Assembly (NCBI RefSeq): GCF_003004665.1
Contig: NZ_MUHY01000003.1
Coordinates: forward strand, 1 to 64,000
DNA length: 64,000 nt
Reading direction: 5' to 3'
From: Candidatus Pandoraea novymonadis
Lineage (GTDB): Bacteria; Pseudomonadota; Gammaproteobacteria; Burkholderiales; Burkholderiaceae
Positions 45,442 to 56,126 of the stretch are shown in pieces. Every line of letters begins with the position of its first letter. The stretch's first letter is position 1. Position numbers and translations under genes: made by a program. The notes under the pieces were generated by a model that saw only the letters and a list, made by a program, of their open reading frames with translations, did not search any database and was not told where the DNA came from.

Positions 45442-46101
45442 ATGTTGCAACAAACTTACTCCCTCACTTTAGGCAACAATCCGCCACCGTTGGTTCTTGC
45501 CTCTAGTTCACAGTACCGTCGTGAATTACTGGGTCGACTACAATTAGACTTCGAAGTTTGCACACCAAACGTCGACGAAACACCTCTCACTGGAGAATCG
45601 GCAACTAATACCTCGTTGCGTTTAGCTCGCCAAAAAGCAGAATTCGTTGCCCTCAAACACCCCGATGCAATCGTAATTGGTTCGGACCAGATCGTCACTC
45701 TAGATAATCACCAAATTGGCAAGCCAATTAGTCATGAAACGGCAATGGCTCAATTACGCATGATGCAAGCACAAGTAGTTGAGTTTCATTCGGCACTCTG
45801 TGTATTGGACGCACGCACAAAATTCTCACAAGTAAAAGATGTAGTTACAGTGGTAAAGTTTCGCGATTTACCTGAAAGCATTCTGGATGCATACCTTCAC
45901 GCAGAAATGCCGTACGATTGCGCTGGCGGCCTAAAGTCAGAGGCGATGGGCATCATTCTATTGGAAAAAATCGAAAGCGATGACCCAACGGCGCTAATCG
46001 GCTTACCTTTAATTACGCTGACTACTATGCTAATGAATGTGGGTATTAAATTACCAAGAGCGAAAAAAACAACGTCATCTATCTCACCCACGATACGCTA
46101 G
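45442..46101 (+). CDS. Maf family nucleotide pyrophosphatase (YceF-type)
   Basis: A 219-residue Maf protein. The segments LVLASSSQYRRELL, DETPLTGE and IVIGSDQIV are the nucleotide-binding blocks. YceF-type members hydrolyse 7-methyl-GTP and other non-canonical nucleotides; assignment to that subgroup rests on the yceD-rpmF neighbourhood and is inferred. It is divergent from yceD and converges on sppA. Relatives have a tetrapyrrole-type methylase gene between maf and sppA; only 109 bp remain here. The C-terminal 20 residues are longer than usual. Confidence 0.9.
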   Translation: MLQQTYSLTLGNNPPPLVLASSSQYRRELLGRLQLDFEVCTPNVDETPLTGESATNTSLRLARQKAEFVALKHPDAIVIGSDQIVTLDNHQIGKPISHETAMAQLRMMQAQVVEFHSALCVLDARTKFSQVKDVVTVVKFRDLPESILDAYLHAEMPYDCAGGLKSEAMGIILLEKIESDDPTALIGLPLITLTTMLMNVGIKLPRAKKTTSSISPTIR

Positions 46102-46210
46102 CCAAAAAATCATTTTTATAAGTGCTTACACATTGACATAAGAAGAGTGCTTGGCATTTCAAAATACGATTGATGTACTATTAATCGATAGGTGTACCTC
46201 CAGAAAACAC

Positions 46211-47260
46211 CTAACGCATACTGAAAAAAGGAAGCTCGGCAATTAATGCATTCATAGTAAACGTGCCGACGAATGCCAAAAATCGTCGAACCATAAGCTC
46301 AGGAAACCCATATTTCACAGTATAGTCGACTAAGTGAGGCGCCTTGACGATATCACGCGCAACACTACTCACACTTCCAAAACCATCCGCCAGCCCGAGA
46401 TCAACACTTTTCTGTCCTGTCCAGAAAAGTCCTGTAAAAATCTCCGGATTGTCTTTTAGACGATCCCCTCGGCCTTTCCTAACTGCATCGATAAACTGTT
46501 GATGAATCTCATCCAACATATTTTGAGCATGAACTTTTTGTCCATCTGACTGAGGTGAAAAAAGATCGAGGAAACCCTTATTTTTACCAGCCGTCAGCAA
46601 TCGACGCTCGACTCCCAATTTATCCATCAACCCCGTAAAACCAAAACCATCCATCAATACACCAATCGAACCCACAAGGCTTGCTTTATCAACGTAGATT
46701 CGAGTTGCGGCGGAGGCAACATAATATCCACCTGACGTGCAGATCTCCTCTACCACAACATAGAGTGGCTTCTTTGGATATTTGACCCGCAAGCGCATAA
46801 TATCGTCGTAAATAATACCAGCCTGGACTGGACTACCCCCAGGGCTATTAATACGTAATATCACCGCTGCAGCTTTCGCATCATCAAAAGCAGAAGCCAA
46901 AGCATTATTAATGTTTTCTGCACTGGCCTTCCCTTCTGTGCCAATCTCACCATTCAACGAGACAAGAGCAGTATGCCTTCCACTACCCGCCACAACGGTG
47001 GAACTACCAACGCCAAAATCGAACACATAGCACGCAATCAAACCAATAATTGCAAATACAAAAAAACGGAAAAAAATTTTCCAGCGTCTTGCTCGACGCT
47101 GTTCCTTGATACTCTCCATCAAAACTTTTTCGAGCATTTCACGCTCCCACGCCTTTGTCTCCCCAGCAGATCCGATCTCCCCATGAGTCCCCTGATCACT
47201 CCCAAGTCCAACAGACATAGACTTGCGATGAAGGACATCAGACAGAAAATTGTCAGTCAT
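46211..47260 (-). CDS. sppA: S49-family signal peptide peptidase
   Basis: A 349-residue short-type SppA, an inner-membrane protease that degrades cleaved signal peptides. One transmembrane helix lies at 61-80, after a cytoplasmic N-terminus. The catalytic dyad is Ser176 (CTSGGYY) and Lys228 (GKNKGFLD), 52 residues apart as in short SppA enzymes. The ATG at 47260 is preferred to the longer open frame. It follows the Rieske gene on the minus strand. Confidence 0.92.
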   Translation of the reverse strand: MTDNFLSDVLHRKSMSVGLGSDQGTHGEIGSAGETKAWEREMLEKVLMESIKEQRRARRWKIFFRFFVFAIIGLIACYVFDFGVGSSTVVAGSGRHTALVSLNGEIGTEGKASAENINNALASAFDDAKAAAVILRINSPGGSPVQAGIIYDDIMRLRVKYPKKPLYVVVEEICTSGGYYVASAATRIYVDKASLVGSIGVLMDGFGFTGLMDKLGVERRLLTAGKNKGFLDLFSPQSDGQKVHAQNMLDEIHQQFIDAVRKGRGDRLKDNPEIFTGLFWTGQKSVDLGLADGFGSVSSVARDIVKAPHLVDYTVKYGFPELMVRRFLAFVGTFTMNALIAELPFFSMR

Positions 47261-47373
47261 ATAAATTCCAGTGAAAACATAAATCGCGCATTCTACGACG
47301 ACACCAAAAATAAAAGCACGTGCGCGATACGCTGAAAAACACACTTCCCGTTCAATAAATAAAATTTATTACA

Positions 47374-47787
47374 TCAAGACAAACTATGATCACACGATAC
47401 TGGAACGTCTATAGACGTTCCAGTATCAGTCTGAACAAAAAAAATAACGGAATCAGCGCCTGTGCCACGCTCTACAATATTTAGCTTGCGTAGCCATGAG
47501 CCGCTGCATAAATCAGTCACACAGCGACCAGTATTCGGTTCGAATATTACACCGTGGGTTGCACATATTAGATATTGTCCTGTTTTTTCGAAGAATTCAC
47601 CTTCCTGCCAATCTAACTCCATCGACATATGTACACACTGATTGACGTAGCCAAAAACCGCACCATCATACCGAATCACGAAAGCGGGTGTAACGTGTCC
47701 ATCAATCTCAATTTCAAAACGCACACCACGTCCACGATCGACCAAATCAACGCCGCGGCAAATTTGGACTACAGATATATCAATCAT
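47374..47787 (-). CDS. Small Rieske [2Fe-2S] protein
   Basis: A 137-residue soluble protein with one Rieske domain. The cluster ligands are Cys51/His53 (CVH) and Cys75/His78 (CATH). Its partner oxidoreductase is unknown; in Burkholderia it always sits between an HAD phosphatase gene and sppA. The start ATG shares one base with the stop of the HAD gene (TGATG), so translation is coupled. The last codons run through a perfect 32-bp palindrome (47396-47427), so the C-terminal tail may be a recent extension. Confidence 0.9.
   Translation of the reverse strand: MIDISVVQICRGVDLVDRGRGVRFEIEIDGHVTPAFVIRYDGAVFGYVNQCVHMSMELDWQEGEFFEKTGQYLICATHGVIFEPNTGRCVTDLCSGSWLRKLNIVERGTGADSVIFFVQTDTGTSIDVPVSCDHSLS
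47396..47427. repeat. Perfect 32-bp palindrome within the Rieske gene 3' end
   Basis: Two 16-base halves (47396-47411 and 47412-47427) are exact reverse complements with no spacer. In the mRNA this would be a strong hairpin just before the stop codon. It codes for DTGTSIDVPVS, not a conserved part of the protein. It may serve as a 3' hairpin for the rluC-HAD-Rieske transcript; no U-run follows. Confidence 0.75.
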
Positions 47788-48446
47788 CAGGCACGCTCCA
47801 ACAACCATTCGTACAGTTCAAACACACTGCTGGCAATGTAGTTTGGCGAAAAAGCCTCCAACTGTTCTCGTGAATACGCTCCCCCATAGCATACTCCAAC
47901 GCTCGCGGCACCAGCATTTTTAGCCATCTGTAAATCGTCCGTCGTATCCCCAATCATCACTGTTCGACTGAGATCCTGCCCCAACTCCAATGCAAGCTCT
48001 TGAAGCATAGAAGGATGCGGCTTAGAAAAAGTCTCGTCGGCACAGCGAGTAGCATCAAATAAACCCATCAGACCAGTTTCCTCAAGCGCACGATTCAAGC
48101 CGACGCGCGATTTTCCTGTAGCTACAGTCAAAAAACATCCTCGAGTGTGCAGCTCATCCAATAGTTCACGCACACCCTCAAATAGAACAATAGTACTGCG
48201 GCTCCTTAAGTGATGATAACGATAACGCTCCGAAAAACGTGAATAATACATCCGATTGAGTGTTGGAACAGCTATTTGCAAAGCATCGTACAGACTAAAG
48301 CCAATTATACGATCAGCACATTCATACGCCGGCACCGGCAAATGAAAATCTCGACAGACTTCCTGTATACAGCGAATACTAGGCGTCGAATCCATCAACG
48401 TCCCGTCCCAGTCGAAGGCGATCATTTCAAATTCAGGTCTTTGCAT
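47787..48446 (-). CDS. HAD-family phosphatase (phosphoglycolate phosphatase-like)
   Basis: A 219-residue HAD hydrolase. The nucleophile Asp12 and acid Asp14 are in FDWDGT, with ATGKS (motif II), KPHP (motif III) and GDTTDDLQMA (motif IV). A helical cap lies between motifs I and II. The substrate is unknown; the family includes Gph and PPi-releasing enzymes. The gene overlaps rluC by 14 bp and the Rieske gene by one base. Confidence 0.9.
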   Translation of the reverse strand: MQRPEFEMIAFDWDGTLMDSTPSIRCIQEVCRDFHLPVPAYECADRIIGFSLYDALQIAVPTLNRMYYSRFSERYRYHHLRSRSTIVLFEGVRELLDELHTRGCFLTVATGKSRVGLNRALEETGLMGLFDATRCADETFSKPHPSMLQELALELGQDLSRTVMIGDTTDDLQMAKNAGAASVGVCYGGAYSREQLEAFSPNYIASSVFELYEWLLERA

Positions 48447-49431
48447 TAGTCAAAGTGTCACGAAGTTGTTTCAAAAATTGTTCGCAATCCTCTGGCAAAG
48501 GAGCCTCCAAGGCAATCGATTTCCCCAACACAGGGTGTGTAAAACGCAATCGCCATGCGTGTAAAAACATCCGTTTAATGCCTGGTTTTAGGCCTGGTTT
48601 AGCTAAGACTTTGTTCAAGGAAAAATCACCATACTTATCATCGCCCAAAATCGGCGAGCCCAAATGCGCTAAATGCACACGAATCTGATGTGTGCGACCG
48701 GTTTTCAGTTCTGCTTCCAGCAAAGTATAAGGTGGCAAAGACTCTATTCGCCGAAATACTGTATGCGCGGCTTGTCCGTCTTTTTGCACTCGAACACGAC
48801 GCTCTCCGCCGGCAGTGATGTACTTACAGAGAGGCAACTTCACAGTACACTGACGTTCAACCCATTCTCTTCCAACGCAAGCAATATACCTCTTATCCAG
48901 TCTATTATTGCGGATCTGTTCATGCAAGCCAAGTAAAGCTGACCTTTTTTTTGCCAATAAAAGGATACCCGATGTCTCTCTGTCGAGACGATGTACTAAC
49001 TCGAGAAATTTCAGATGTGATAGCGATTGACGCAACTGTTCTATTACTCCAAATGAGACTCCACTGCCTCCATGCACAGCTACTCCGGATGGCTTGTGAA
49101 TTGCCAATATATAGTCGTCCTCAAATAGGACAGGAAATTTTTCTTTCGGAACCTCAAAAAGGGCATCACGCTTCGGCATACGAACTGGTGGAACACGCAC
49201 GATATCACCCAAAATCAATCGATATGTAGCATCTATACGCCCTTTATTGACACGCACTTCGCCACTGCGCATGATGCGATAAACATGGCTTTTTGGTACA
49301 CCTTTAAACTCATGCAACAAGAAATTATCAATTCGCTGACCAGCAGAACCTTCGTCAATCTGCAGCATTCGCGCCTGAGGTACAGCTACGAATGAAGATA
49401 ATTCTTCTCGGTTTTTGCCTAACTCATTCAT
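48433..49431 (-). CDS. rluC: 23S rRNA pseudouridine synthase RluC
   Basis: A 332-residue pseudouridine synthase with an N-terminal S4 domain (about 20-80). The catalytic Asp150 is in HRLDRETSG, and KTGRTHQIRVHLAHLG is the other key block. In E. coli RluC modifies U955, U2504 and U2580. The ATG at 49431 is chosen inside a longer open frame. It is divergent from rne, the usual pairing, and the gene downstream overlaps it. Confidence 0.94.
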   Translation of the reverse strand: MNELGKNREELSSFVAVPQARMLQIDEGSAGQRIDNFLLHEFKGVPKSHVYRIMRSGEVRVNKGRIDATYRLILGDIVRVPPVRMPKRDALFEVPKEKFPVLFEDDYILAIHKPSGVAVHGGSGVSFGVIEQLRQSLSHLKFLELVHRLDRETSGILLLAKKRSALLGLHEQIRNNRLDKRYIACVGREWVERQCTVKLPLCKYITAGGERRVRVQKDGQAAHTVFRRIESLPPYTLLEAELKTGRTHQIRVHLAHLGSPILGDDKYGDFSLNKVLAKPGLKPGIKRMFLHAWRLRFTHPVLGKSIALEAPLPEDCEQFLKQLRDTLTNAKT

Positions 49432-50048
49432 TATGAATATAATTTGTGGAACAAAGATTGGCGGTAGCAAAGAAACTCAATCCCCATCTTTGCCGGTATA
49501 AGTACAAAAGCGTTATTTTACTTGTACCCTGGGTCGGCTGCTCGCCCGGAATATAAAAGAGCAGAGAGATAGACGTATGGCACATCAGTGACGGCAAGAA
49601 ACGAGCCCATAGGCCGATTCAGTTGTATTAGAGTGCCGCGGATAGAGTTACTGGATATGGAATTTGGCGGACAACCTATAGAGTTTCAGAAGGCTGGCCG
49701 CTTTGTAAATAATACTCACGCTCAAAGTCAAACATTGAGGCGTTGCCACAAGAATGACACGTGCTGGCAAACGCCCGAAGAAAAAACGATGGTGCTTCTC
49801 GAGTTTCAGAATGCGAATCTGCAATCATTCACAAGGAACCGACGTAGGCAATCGTGTTGCTCTTCTTGGCACGAACCGTGTGAACATTTTTACAGATGCC
49901 TTTATGTCCTATGCCATGAAAAGGCTGGACTACTCGGCAATTCTTCTCACCCGGTGACTCCAACCATGCGTTTTCAATAATCAGCGTAATTACATACCCG
50001 ACGATTTATTCACGATATTGTGAGCTCCGGCGGGTGGGAGTCGTTTTC
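49432..50048. other. Divergent rluC-rne intergenic region with long rne leader
   Basis: 617 bp separate the two starts. RNase E autoregulates through the 5' leader of its mRNA in enterobacteria, and a long leader is common. I did not recognise the enterobacterial structure. An open frame at 49588-49980 in this region has no recognisable features and is judged spurious. Confidence 0.5.
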
Positions 50049-52865
50049 ATGAAACGCATGTTATTTAATGCCACACAACAAGAAGAATTGCGCGTAGCAA
50101 TCGTCGATGGACAGAAACTTGTCGATATCGATATCGAAACAGCTGGTCGAGAACAGCGAAAAGGCAATATTTATAAGGGTACTATTACCCGTATTGAACC
50201 TTCTCTCGAGGCCTGCTTTGTCAATTACGGTGAAGGTAGGCACGGTTTTCTCTCATTTAAAGAAGTCGCTCGTGCCTTTTTTAAAAAGGGTGTCGATCTT
50301 CGTAATGCACGAATTCAGGATGCTCTTTTGGAAGGTCAAGAGCTAATCGTTCAAGTAGAGAAGGAAGAACGTGGCAACAAAGGCGCAGCGCTGACAACTT
50401 TTATCTCGTTGGCCGGTCGTTATTTGGTACTGATGCCAAACAACCCAAGAGGAGGCGGGGTATCACGTCGCATCGAAGGTGAAGATCGCCAGGAATTAAG
50501 GGAGACGATAGGCCGGTTGAAAATACCCGAAGGCATGAGCATTATCGCGAGAACTGCCGGTATTGGACGTTCAGTGGAAGAGCTCCAGTGGGATTTGAAC
50601 TATCTTCTTCAACTTTGGCATGCGGTAGAGAGCGCTGCCGAACATATCTTGCTGCCAAGAGATTCAGCTTTAATTTATCTTGAATCGAGCCTCGTGATCC
50701 GCGCTATCCGGGACTATTTCCAACCTGATATTGGTGAAATCCTGATCGATACTGAGGAAATTTCAGAACAAGCACGTAATTTCATGCAGGTAGTCATGCC
50801 AGATCACCTGAACCGTGTGAAACAGTACCGCGACGATGTTCCGCTTTTTTCACGTTTTCAGATTGAACATCAGATTGAGACAGCTTATTCCCGTCAGGTC
50901 CCTCTGCCATCAGGCGGTAGTATTGTCATCGACCATACCGAAGCATTGGTTTCTATCGACGTAAACTCAGCGCGAGCCACCAATGGCTTAGATATAGAAG
51001 AAACTGCTCTACGTACAAATCTGGAGGCTGCCGACGAAGTCACTCGTCAGCTCCGCCTACGCGATCTTGGTGGCCTAATTGTAATCGACTTCATCGATAT
51101 GGAGTCAACCAAGAGTCAGCGCGAAGTTGAGCAACGTGTCAAAGATGCACTCAAGCACGACCGTGCCCGTGTTCAGATGGGTAAAATTTCACGTTTCGGT
51201 CTAATGGAACTATCTCGCCAGCGCCTGCGTCCATCACTTTCGGAAGGCACACATATCACCTGCCCTCGCTGTAATGGGACAGGTCACATCCGCGATGCAG
51301 AATCCTCAGCGCTTCAGGTCCTGCGTATCATCCAGGAAGAAGCATTGAAGGAACATACAGCAGCAATTCACACACAAGTACCGCTCGAAGTCGCCGCATT
51401 CCTTCTCAATGAAAAACGCCAAGAAATCAATAAAATTGAAGCGCGCTTTAAAGTCAACGTACTAATGATCCCCAACAAACACCTTGAAACGCCGCATTAC
51501 AAGCTCGAACGTCTTCGTTTCGAAGATCCACGCCTGGAGGATCCGATAGCAAGTTATACTCTCACTGAAGAAGTTTCCCGAACTCCAGCGGACGATATTA
51601 GTCACGGCAAATGGAAAGAAGAAATAAGACCACGTCAAGAGGCTGCGGTCAAAAGCATCACACCAGTAAAACCTGCGCCTGCGGCACCGATACGTCGCTC
51701 AAATTCAAAAAAAATCACTTCGCGATACATAGTCCCTGGCAAATTTTTTCACTGGATCAAGCGCCTACTCTACATCGAAACGGCATCCTGCAGCGAGGAC
51801 ACAACTAAAATCTCAACTAAACCAGCCACTTGTACGGAAAGTCATGTACGTCAACACTCGGGGAAAAAGCTCACCCGACGAGACTCTCGTGAAGATAGGG
51901 TGAAGAAGGAGGATATCATGATCGCCATTGAACCACGAGAAGGTCGTGAAAAACACAATAATTTGCATGGTGAGCGTCAAAACAAAGAAGCCTGTCAGAC
52001 ACAGGAACATGATGCATCGCAACGTCACTCCTCTGTCAAAGTAGAAATACGAACAACCGAAAAATCCCGAGAACCTCGTGAAGGACGGGAACGTGGTAAT
52101 CGTAGCAGCCATCGTCGTGAGCAGCAAGAACGTCGTGAACGTCGCCCACAGGAAAAAGTTGCCGTTGATGATCCGCAAACTATATTCGAATCAACTGTCA
52201 CTGAAATTGCGAGTGTGACAGAAGACGGAACCATGTCCTCATCTTTAGAAAAGATACAACAAAATCTTCGTACTGAAGATATCGAAAACAGTGAAAATCG
52301 TCGTCGCGGCCGTCGTCGCGGCCGTCGTGGTGGACGCCGTGATCGTGAAATGCAAAACAACTTTAATGGCGAAGCCTACATCGAAAACGCAAGCGAAAAA
52401 GTCGTAAACCTTTCATTGCCGGCTACCCCCCAGCAAGTAATCACTCCAACGAACCTCTCCCAGCTGCCTGTCAATCTCCCGACAGAAGTTGAGCCATATA
52501 ATGCTTCAATCGAAACCTTCACAGAATCTGTGGACCGCACCGTAGCCATAGCCCCGCTTAAACTACCTACCATCGTGGAGACAGCGCCTAGTTTGACAAC
52601 TGTTCCAAACACTAGCCAATTGACACAGATCGTAACAAAACCGATTAAACAAATCGAATCAGCATCAGTTCAAAAAACATCTCTCCAATCAGTGTTAACT
52701 AACACTGGGCTGGTTTTTGTACAAACAGAGCCCAGTAAGGCGAAAGCCGCACAGATTGAGAACTTACAAAAAAGCATAAAAACCTCGCGCACACGACGTG
52801 AGCGTCGTGTTGTAAAGCAACTGAACATCCAAAAAATGGAGCAAATCGAGACACACTCCGAATAA
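50049..52865 (+). CDS. rne: Ribonuclease E
   Basis: A 938-residue endoribonuclease that drives mRNA decay and rRNA/tRNA processing and organises the degradosome. The S1 domain is near 36-118. The catalytic Asp304 (SIDVNSA) and Asp347 (VIDFIDME) and the zinc-link Cys405/Cys408 (CPRCNGTG) are present. Beyond about 520 the scaffold is low-complexity: Arg/Glu-rich ([11 protein letters not shown]) and a run near 750-765 ([17 protein letters not shown]) that should bind RNA. The start ATG at 50049 has GGGAG eight bases upstream. A 10-bp stem follows the stop. Confidence 0.97.
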   Translation: MKRMLFNATQQEELRVAIVDGQKLVDIDIETAGREQRKGNIYKGTITRIEPSLEACFVNYGEGRHGFLSFKEVARAFFKKGVDLRNARIQDALLEGQELIVQVEKEERGNKGAALTTFISLAGRYLVLMPNNPRGGGVSRRIEGEDRQELRETIGRLKIPEGMSIIARTAGIGRSVEELQWDLNYLLQLWHAVESAAEHILLPRDSALIYLESSLVIRAIRDYFQPDIGEILIDTEEISEQARNFMQVVMPDHLNRVKQYRDDVPLFSRFQIEHQIETAYSRQVPLPSGGSIVIDHTEALVSIDVNSARATNGLDIEETALRTNLEAADEVTRQLRLRDLGGLIVIDFIDMESTKSQREVEQRVKDALKHDRARVQMGKISRFGLMELSRQRLRPSLSEGTHITCPRCNGTGHIRDAESSALQVLRIIQEEALKEHTAAIHTQVPLEVAAFLLNEKRQEINKIEARFKVNVLMIPNKHLETPHYKLERLRFEDPRLEDPIASYTLTEEVSRTPADDISHGKWKEEIRPRQEAAVKSITPVKPAPAAPIRRSNSKKITSRYIVPGKFFHWIKRLLYIETASCSEDTTKISTKPATCTESHVRQHSGKKLTRRDSREDRVKKEDIMIAIEPREGREKHNNLHGERQNKEACQTQEHDASQRHSSVKVEIRTTEKSREPREGRERGNRSSHRREQQERRERRPQEKVAVDDPQTIFESTVTEIASVTEDGTMSSSLEKIQQNLRTEDIENSENRRRGRRRGRRGGRRDREMQNNFNGEAYIENASEKVVNLSLPATPQQVITPTNLSQLPVNLPTEVEPYNASIETFTESVDRTVAIAPLKLPTIVETAPSLTTVPNTSQLTQIVTKPIKQIESASVQKTSLQSVLTNTGLVFVQTEPSKAKAAQIENLQKSIKTSRTRRERRVVKQLNIQKMEQIETHSE

Positions 52866-53718
52866 TGCCAAGCTAATGAACAGTACCAACAGAGACTATT
52901 GGACGGCTAAATTTTATGCCGTCCAATTCTCGCTGAGCGCACCGTTTCACCCATCGTTGTCAGAAGATTTCCTCACACGACCAGGAGCATAGGACGACTC
53001 TTACAAATACAAGATATCCTATATGCAATAAAGAGGAATTAGCGAACATCTGATCTTCATATTACTGCACTAATCTAGTCGCAATATGTGCTCACAAAAA
53101 ACGGACCGCAAGGATAGAATAAAAATCATCAATAAGCTATAGAGATTTGGGTGAAGAGACCTCTGCACGCTCAATCTCACCCTATCTCATCTCCCTAACA
53201 GACTAGCCCTCTAACATTCAATCCGTCGAGCGAATATAATCGAATCTTTCATGCTACGAAGTGTGCTTTGCCACTACTCGCACGCACAGTTCATATGTAA
53301 ATTATGATTTCATCCAAAAGCAATTCAACCAAGGACGGAAAATGTTTTTTGGAGCATAGCACACTCACTCACACTTCCATCTGATCATGCAATGTGCATG
53401 AACCGTAGATAAATAGGTGTTATCCCACAATCTCTGAACACGAAAATGCTACCTGAGCACTACCAATAGTCACAAGTCACAAACCTTCCGGCCTATTCAT
53501 CAAAGATCTTATTAGATAAGAAAAAAGAGATGTCCTGAATACCATCTCTCAAACCACTGCTTTGTAACAAAGAAAACGAAAAAAGATATTTTTTTCTCGT
53601 AAAACTCCCGACACACAATTGTCTTTTTTCATGCACTCGTCTAACACACCCCATCTATGATTGCTATACGTGCAGAAATTCTCATCTGAGTCTAATCCAT
53701 TGAAATTAAAATCCCCCA
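52866..53718. other. Gene-free spacer after rne (850 bp)
   Basis: It contains a hairpin right after rne (see next entry) and otherwise AT-rich DNA with no recognised gene. In relatives molybdopterin genes (moaA and neighbours) follow rne; none is readable here. Confidence 0.5.
52898..52927 (+). terminator. Candidate hairpin at the rne 3' end
   Basis: A perfect 10-bp stem (52898-52907 with 52918-52927) with a 10-nt AT-rich loop lies 33 bp past the rne stop. Only two T residues follow, so it is a weak intrinsic terminator or a 3' mRNA stabiliser. Confidence 0.4.
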
Positions 53719-54003
53719 ATGTCCAATATGAAAAAACAAATCACTTACATCAGCCCAGGCCAGACAGCGAAAGCCTTGGTGCTAATTTACCTCACCTTCA
53801 GCATTCCGCTAGTATTGCTTGCTTTCCTAGCCACGTTCATACGATATGGCGAATTACCAGGCATCGCTTTGTTTAGTGCATTACTTCTCAATGCAGTCTT
53901 AGGTTTTATTTTGCTATGGATAGCCTGCCACGCATACAACTGGGTCGCAGAACGCTTCGGTGGTATCGAAATCACACTATCTGACCTCCGCGACCAGAAG
54001 TAA
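53719..54003 (+). CDS. Small conserved membrane protein, function unknown
   Basis: A 94-residue protein with two hydrophobic helices (about 20-42 and 48-75). The C-terminus reads YNWVAERFGGIEITLSDLRD. Burkholderia genomes carry a closely similar small protein, and the sequence looks maintained, so it is probably real although no function is known. ATGs at 53719 and 53728 are both possible; the second gives MKKQITYISPGQ, nearer the relatives. It converges on rmuC. Confidence 0.75.
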   Translation: MSNMKKQITYISPGQTAKALVLIYLTFSIPLVLLAFLATFIRYGELPGIALFSALLLNAVLGFILLWIACHAYNWVAERFGGIEITLSDLRDQK

Positions 54004-54284
54004 CCTATTACCTTACGACCAATAGGTCAGCAAAACAAATCCTAAAGCAAATAATATTCGTCAACATGACAAGAATACAGCTCCTAGAGCAATACTAAGC
54101 TCTGTTTGGAAAATACATACGTACAAAATTCTTTTGGAATGACAATCTTAGCCTTCAATCAGTAGGACGTGATAGATTTGAGTCAAGCCAAGATATCAAT
54201 TTCTAAGAAAATAAATAGACGAATCCAACTATGACAGTTGGGGAAACTGCCCACCTTCAAAAATTGCCAGATAAAAAAACTTAT

Positions 54285-55724
54285 CTAATCTTTCTCAGCA
54301 AGCTCACCCACACTAAGTAACTCCGCAGCTTGTTCTCCAGGCATAGCTTCAACTGTCTTAAGTTTTCGAGCCATTTGCCGAGTACGGACTTCAGCCTGAT
54401 CGATAGAACGTGTGACACTTTCCAACTGTAATTTCGTTTTTGACAGCACATCTCCAAACTTTGTAAATTCAGTTTTTACTGCACTCAGCACTTGCCATAC
54501 TTCGCTAGAACGTCGCTCGATAGCCAATGTCTGGAAACCCATTTGCAAGCTATTTAATAATGCCGTCAGTGTAGTCGGGCCTGCCAAAGTAACACGAAAA
54601 TCACGTTGTAAGAAATCAGACAAGCCAGGGCGACGGAGCACTTCTGCGTAAAGACCTTCCGTAGGCAGAAACAATAACGCAAAATCTGTCGTATTAGGAG
54701 GTGCAAGATACTTTTCAGCAATCTGACGAGCCTCGAAACGAACCCTCGCTTCGAGCGCCTTCGATGCATCTTCGATAGCTCGAACATCGGCGCGTTCCTG
54801 TGCATCAAGCAAACGCTCATAGTCTTCTCGAGGAAATTTCGCGTCAATTGGTAACCATATAGGTGAGCTTTCCTTACCATTCACTCCTGGTAACGCAATC
54901 GCAAATTCGACACGCTCGGTACTGCCTGGCACTGTCACCACGTTCTTAGCAAATTGATCACGTGTCAGTAATTGCTCCAACAACGCTTCTAATTGAACTT
55001 CACCCCAGATACCACGCGTCTTGACATTAGTTAGCACCCGCTTGAGATCTCCCACACCCGCAGCCAACGTATGCATTTCGCCTAAGCCACGATGCACCTG
55101 CTCAAGCCTAGCCGACACCAACTTAAATGATTCGCCTAAGCGGTATTCAAGCGTTGCATGCAGTTTTTCATCTACAGTACGGCGCATTTCCTCGAGTTTT
55201 ACTGCATTACCGACTTCAATATCCTTGAGCTTCTTCTCAATTGTAGATCGAACTTCCGTAAGACGTCGCTCGTTGCCTTCACTCAATTGTGTAAGTTGCT
55301 GACACTGTGCCTCACCAAATTGACGAAGGACTTTGGTCTGTTCCTCACGCATTTGCTGTCCATTTTGTAAAAAACTCAAACGCATGGCATCCAGCTGCTG
55401 AGCATTTGTCTCCGTGAGTTTCGCAAGCTGCCTCGCGAAATTGTCAATTTGTTGGTTTTGCACAGTCACTACGCTCGTCATTTGTGACATTAATGTCTGC
55501 TGAAATTGAGCCATCTGCTGATTTTGCTCACTGCGCCCAGCACGAGCTGTATCATAAAACTCCTCACGCAACCCACGTTCCATACGTTCCAATGCTCGAA
55601 GCAAATCCTCCCGAGTACTGACAATCGCATCGAGAAAAATACGGCCGCCAGGACCCTTACAAAGGCGTGCCGCCAATACAAGAGTAACCAAAAAACTAAG
55701 TGCAACTAGTGCTATCAATATCAT
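54285..55724 (-). CDS. rmuC: DNA recombination protein RmuC
   Basis: A 479-residue protein limiting inversion at short inverted repeats, as known in E. coli; it is predicted to be nuclease-related. An N-terminal membrane anchor (about 2-20) is followed by a long coiled coil (60-200, rich in Gln and Glu) and the RmuC domain (TRGIWGEVQLEALLEQLL, then DAKFPREDYERLLDA and LLFLPTEGLYAEVL). A GTG two codons upstream is an alternative start. No clear partner is adjacent. Confidence 0.94.
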   Translation of the reverse strand: MILIALVALSFLVTLVLAARLCKGPGGRIFLDAIVSTREDLLRALERMERGLREEFYDTARAGRSEQNQQMAQFQQTLMSQMTSVVTVQNQQIDNFARQLAKLTETNAQQLDAMRLSFLQNGQQMREEQTKVLRQFGEAQCQQLTQLSEGNERRLTEVRSTIEKKLKDIEVGNAVKLEEMRRTVDEKLHATLEYRLGESFKLVSARLEQVHRGLGEMHTLAAGVGDLKRVLTNVKTRGIWGEVQLEALLEQLLTRDQFAKNVVTVPGSTERVEFAIALPGVNGKESSPIWLPIDAKFPREDYERLLDAQERADVRAIEDASKALEARVRFEARQIAEKYLAPPNTTDFALLFLPTEGLYAEVLRRPGLSDFLQRDFRVTLAGPTTLTALLNSLQMGFQTLAIERRSSEVWQVLSAVKTEFTKFGDVLSKTKLQLESVTRSIDQAEVRTRQMARKLKTVEAMPGEQAAELLSVGELAEKD

Positions 55725-56126
55725 TTCCACTGCTAATTATCCTTTCCCTTCAGCCACCCTAAGGACTAGCCTACCAGTCACACGTCAAATATAACTAATT
55801 CATTAGGTAAAGTATCTGTCCATAAACTCACCGTCATAGGCTACGTTGTGATTGAATTTACCTATATACTGGCAATCATAGAGTCCTGCAACTCAACCTA
55901 TCTCAAGAGAAGTGTGTTTTAATACACAATGTATTTCATGTGCCCATAGCACAACGAACACCAGAACACCCCCCACATAAGCTTTTTTGCCAATGCCTTC
56001 CGTAAACAAACCACATTGGCTTAATACATTTCACGCTCGGAGTGATCTATGGATCGAATAGCTAAAAATCACATCAGAGAAGATAGTAAGTGCAGTGCAA
56101 AAACTTATTAACTTTACTAAGTTTGA
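55725..56126. other. Gene-free spacer between rmuC and the antiporter gene
   Basis: About 400 bp of AT-rich DNA between two minus-strand genes, including the rmuC promoter. Nothing was recognised. Confidence 0.5.

Noticed and set aside
49588-49980. 130-codon open frame in the rne leader
   Set aside because: No recognisable domain, no ribosome binding site, unusual composition (many Cys, His, Arg), and it lies in a region expected to be untranslated leader.
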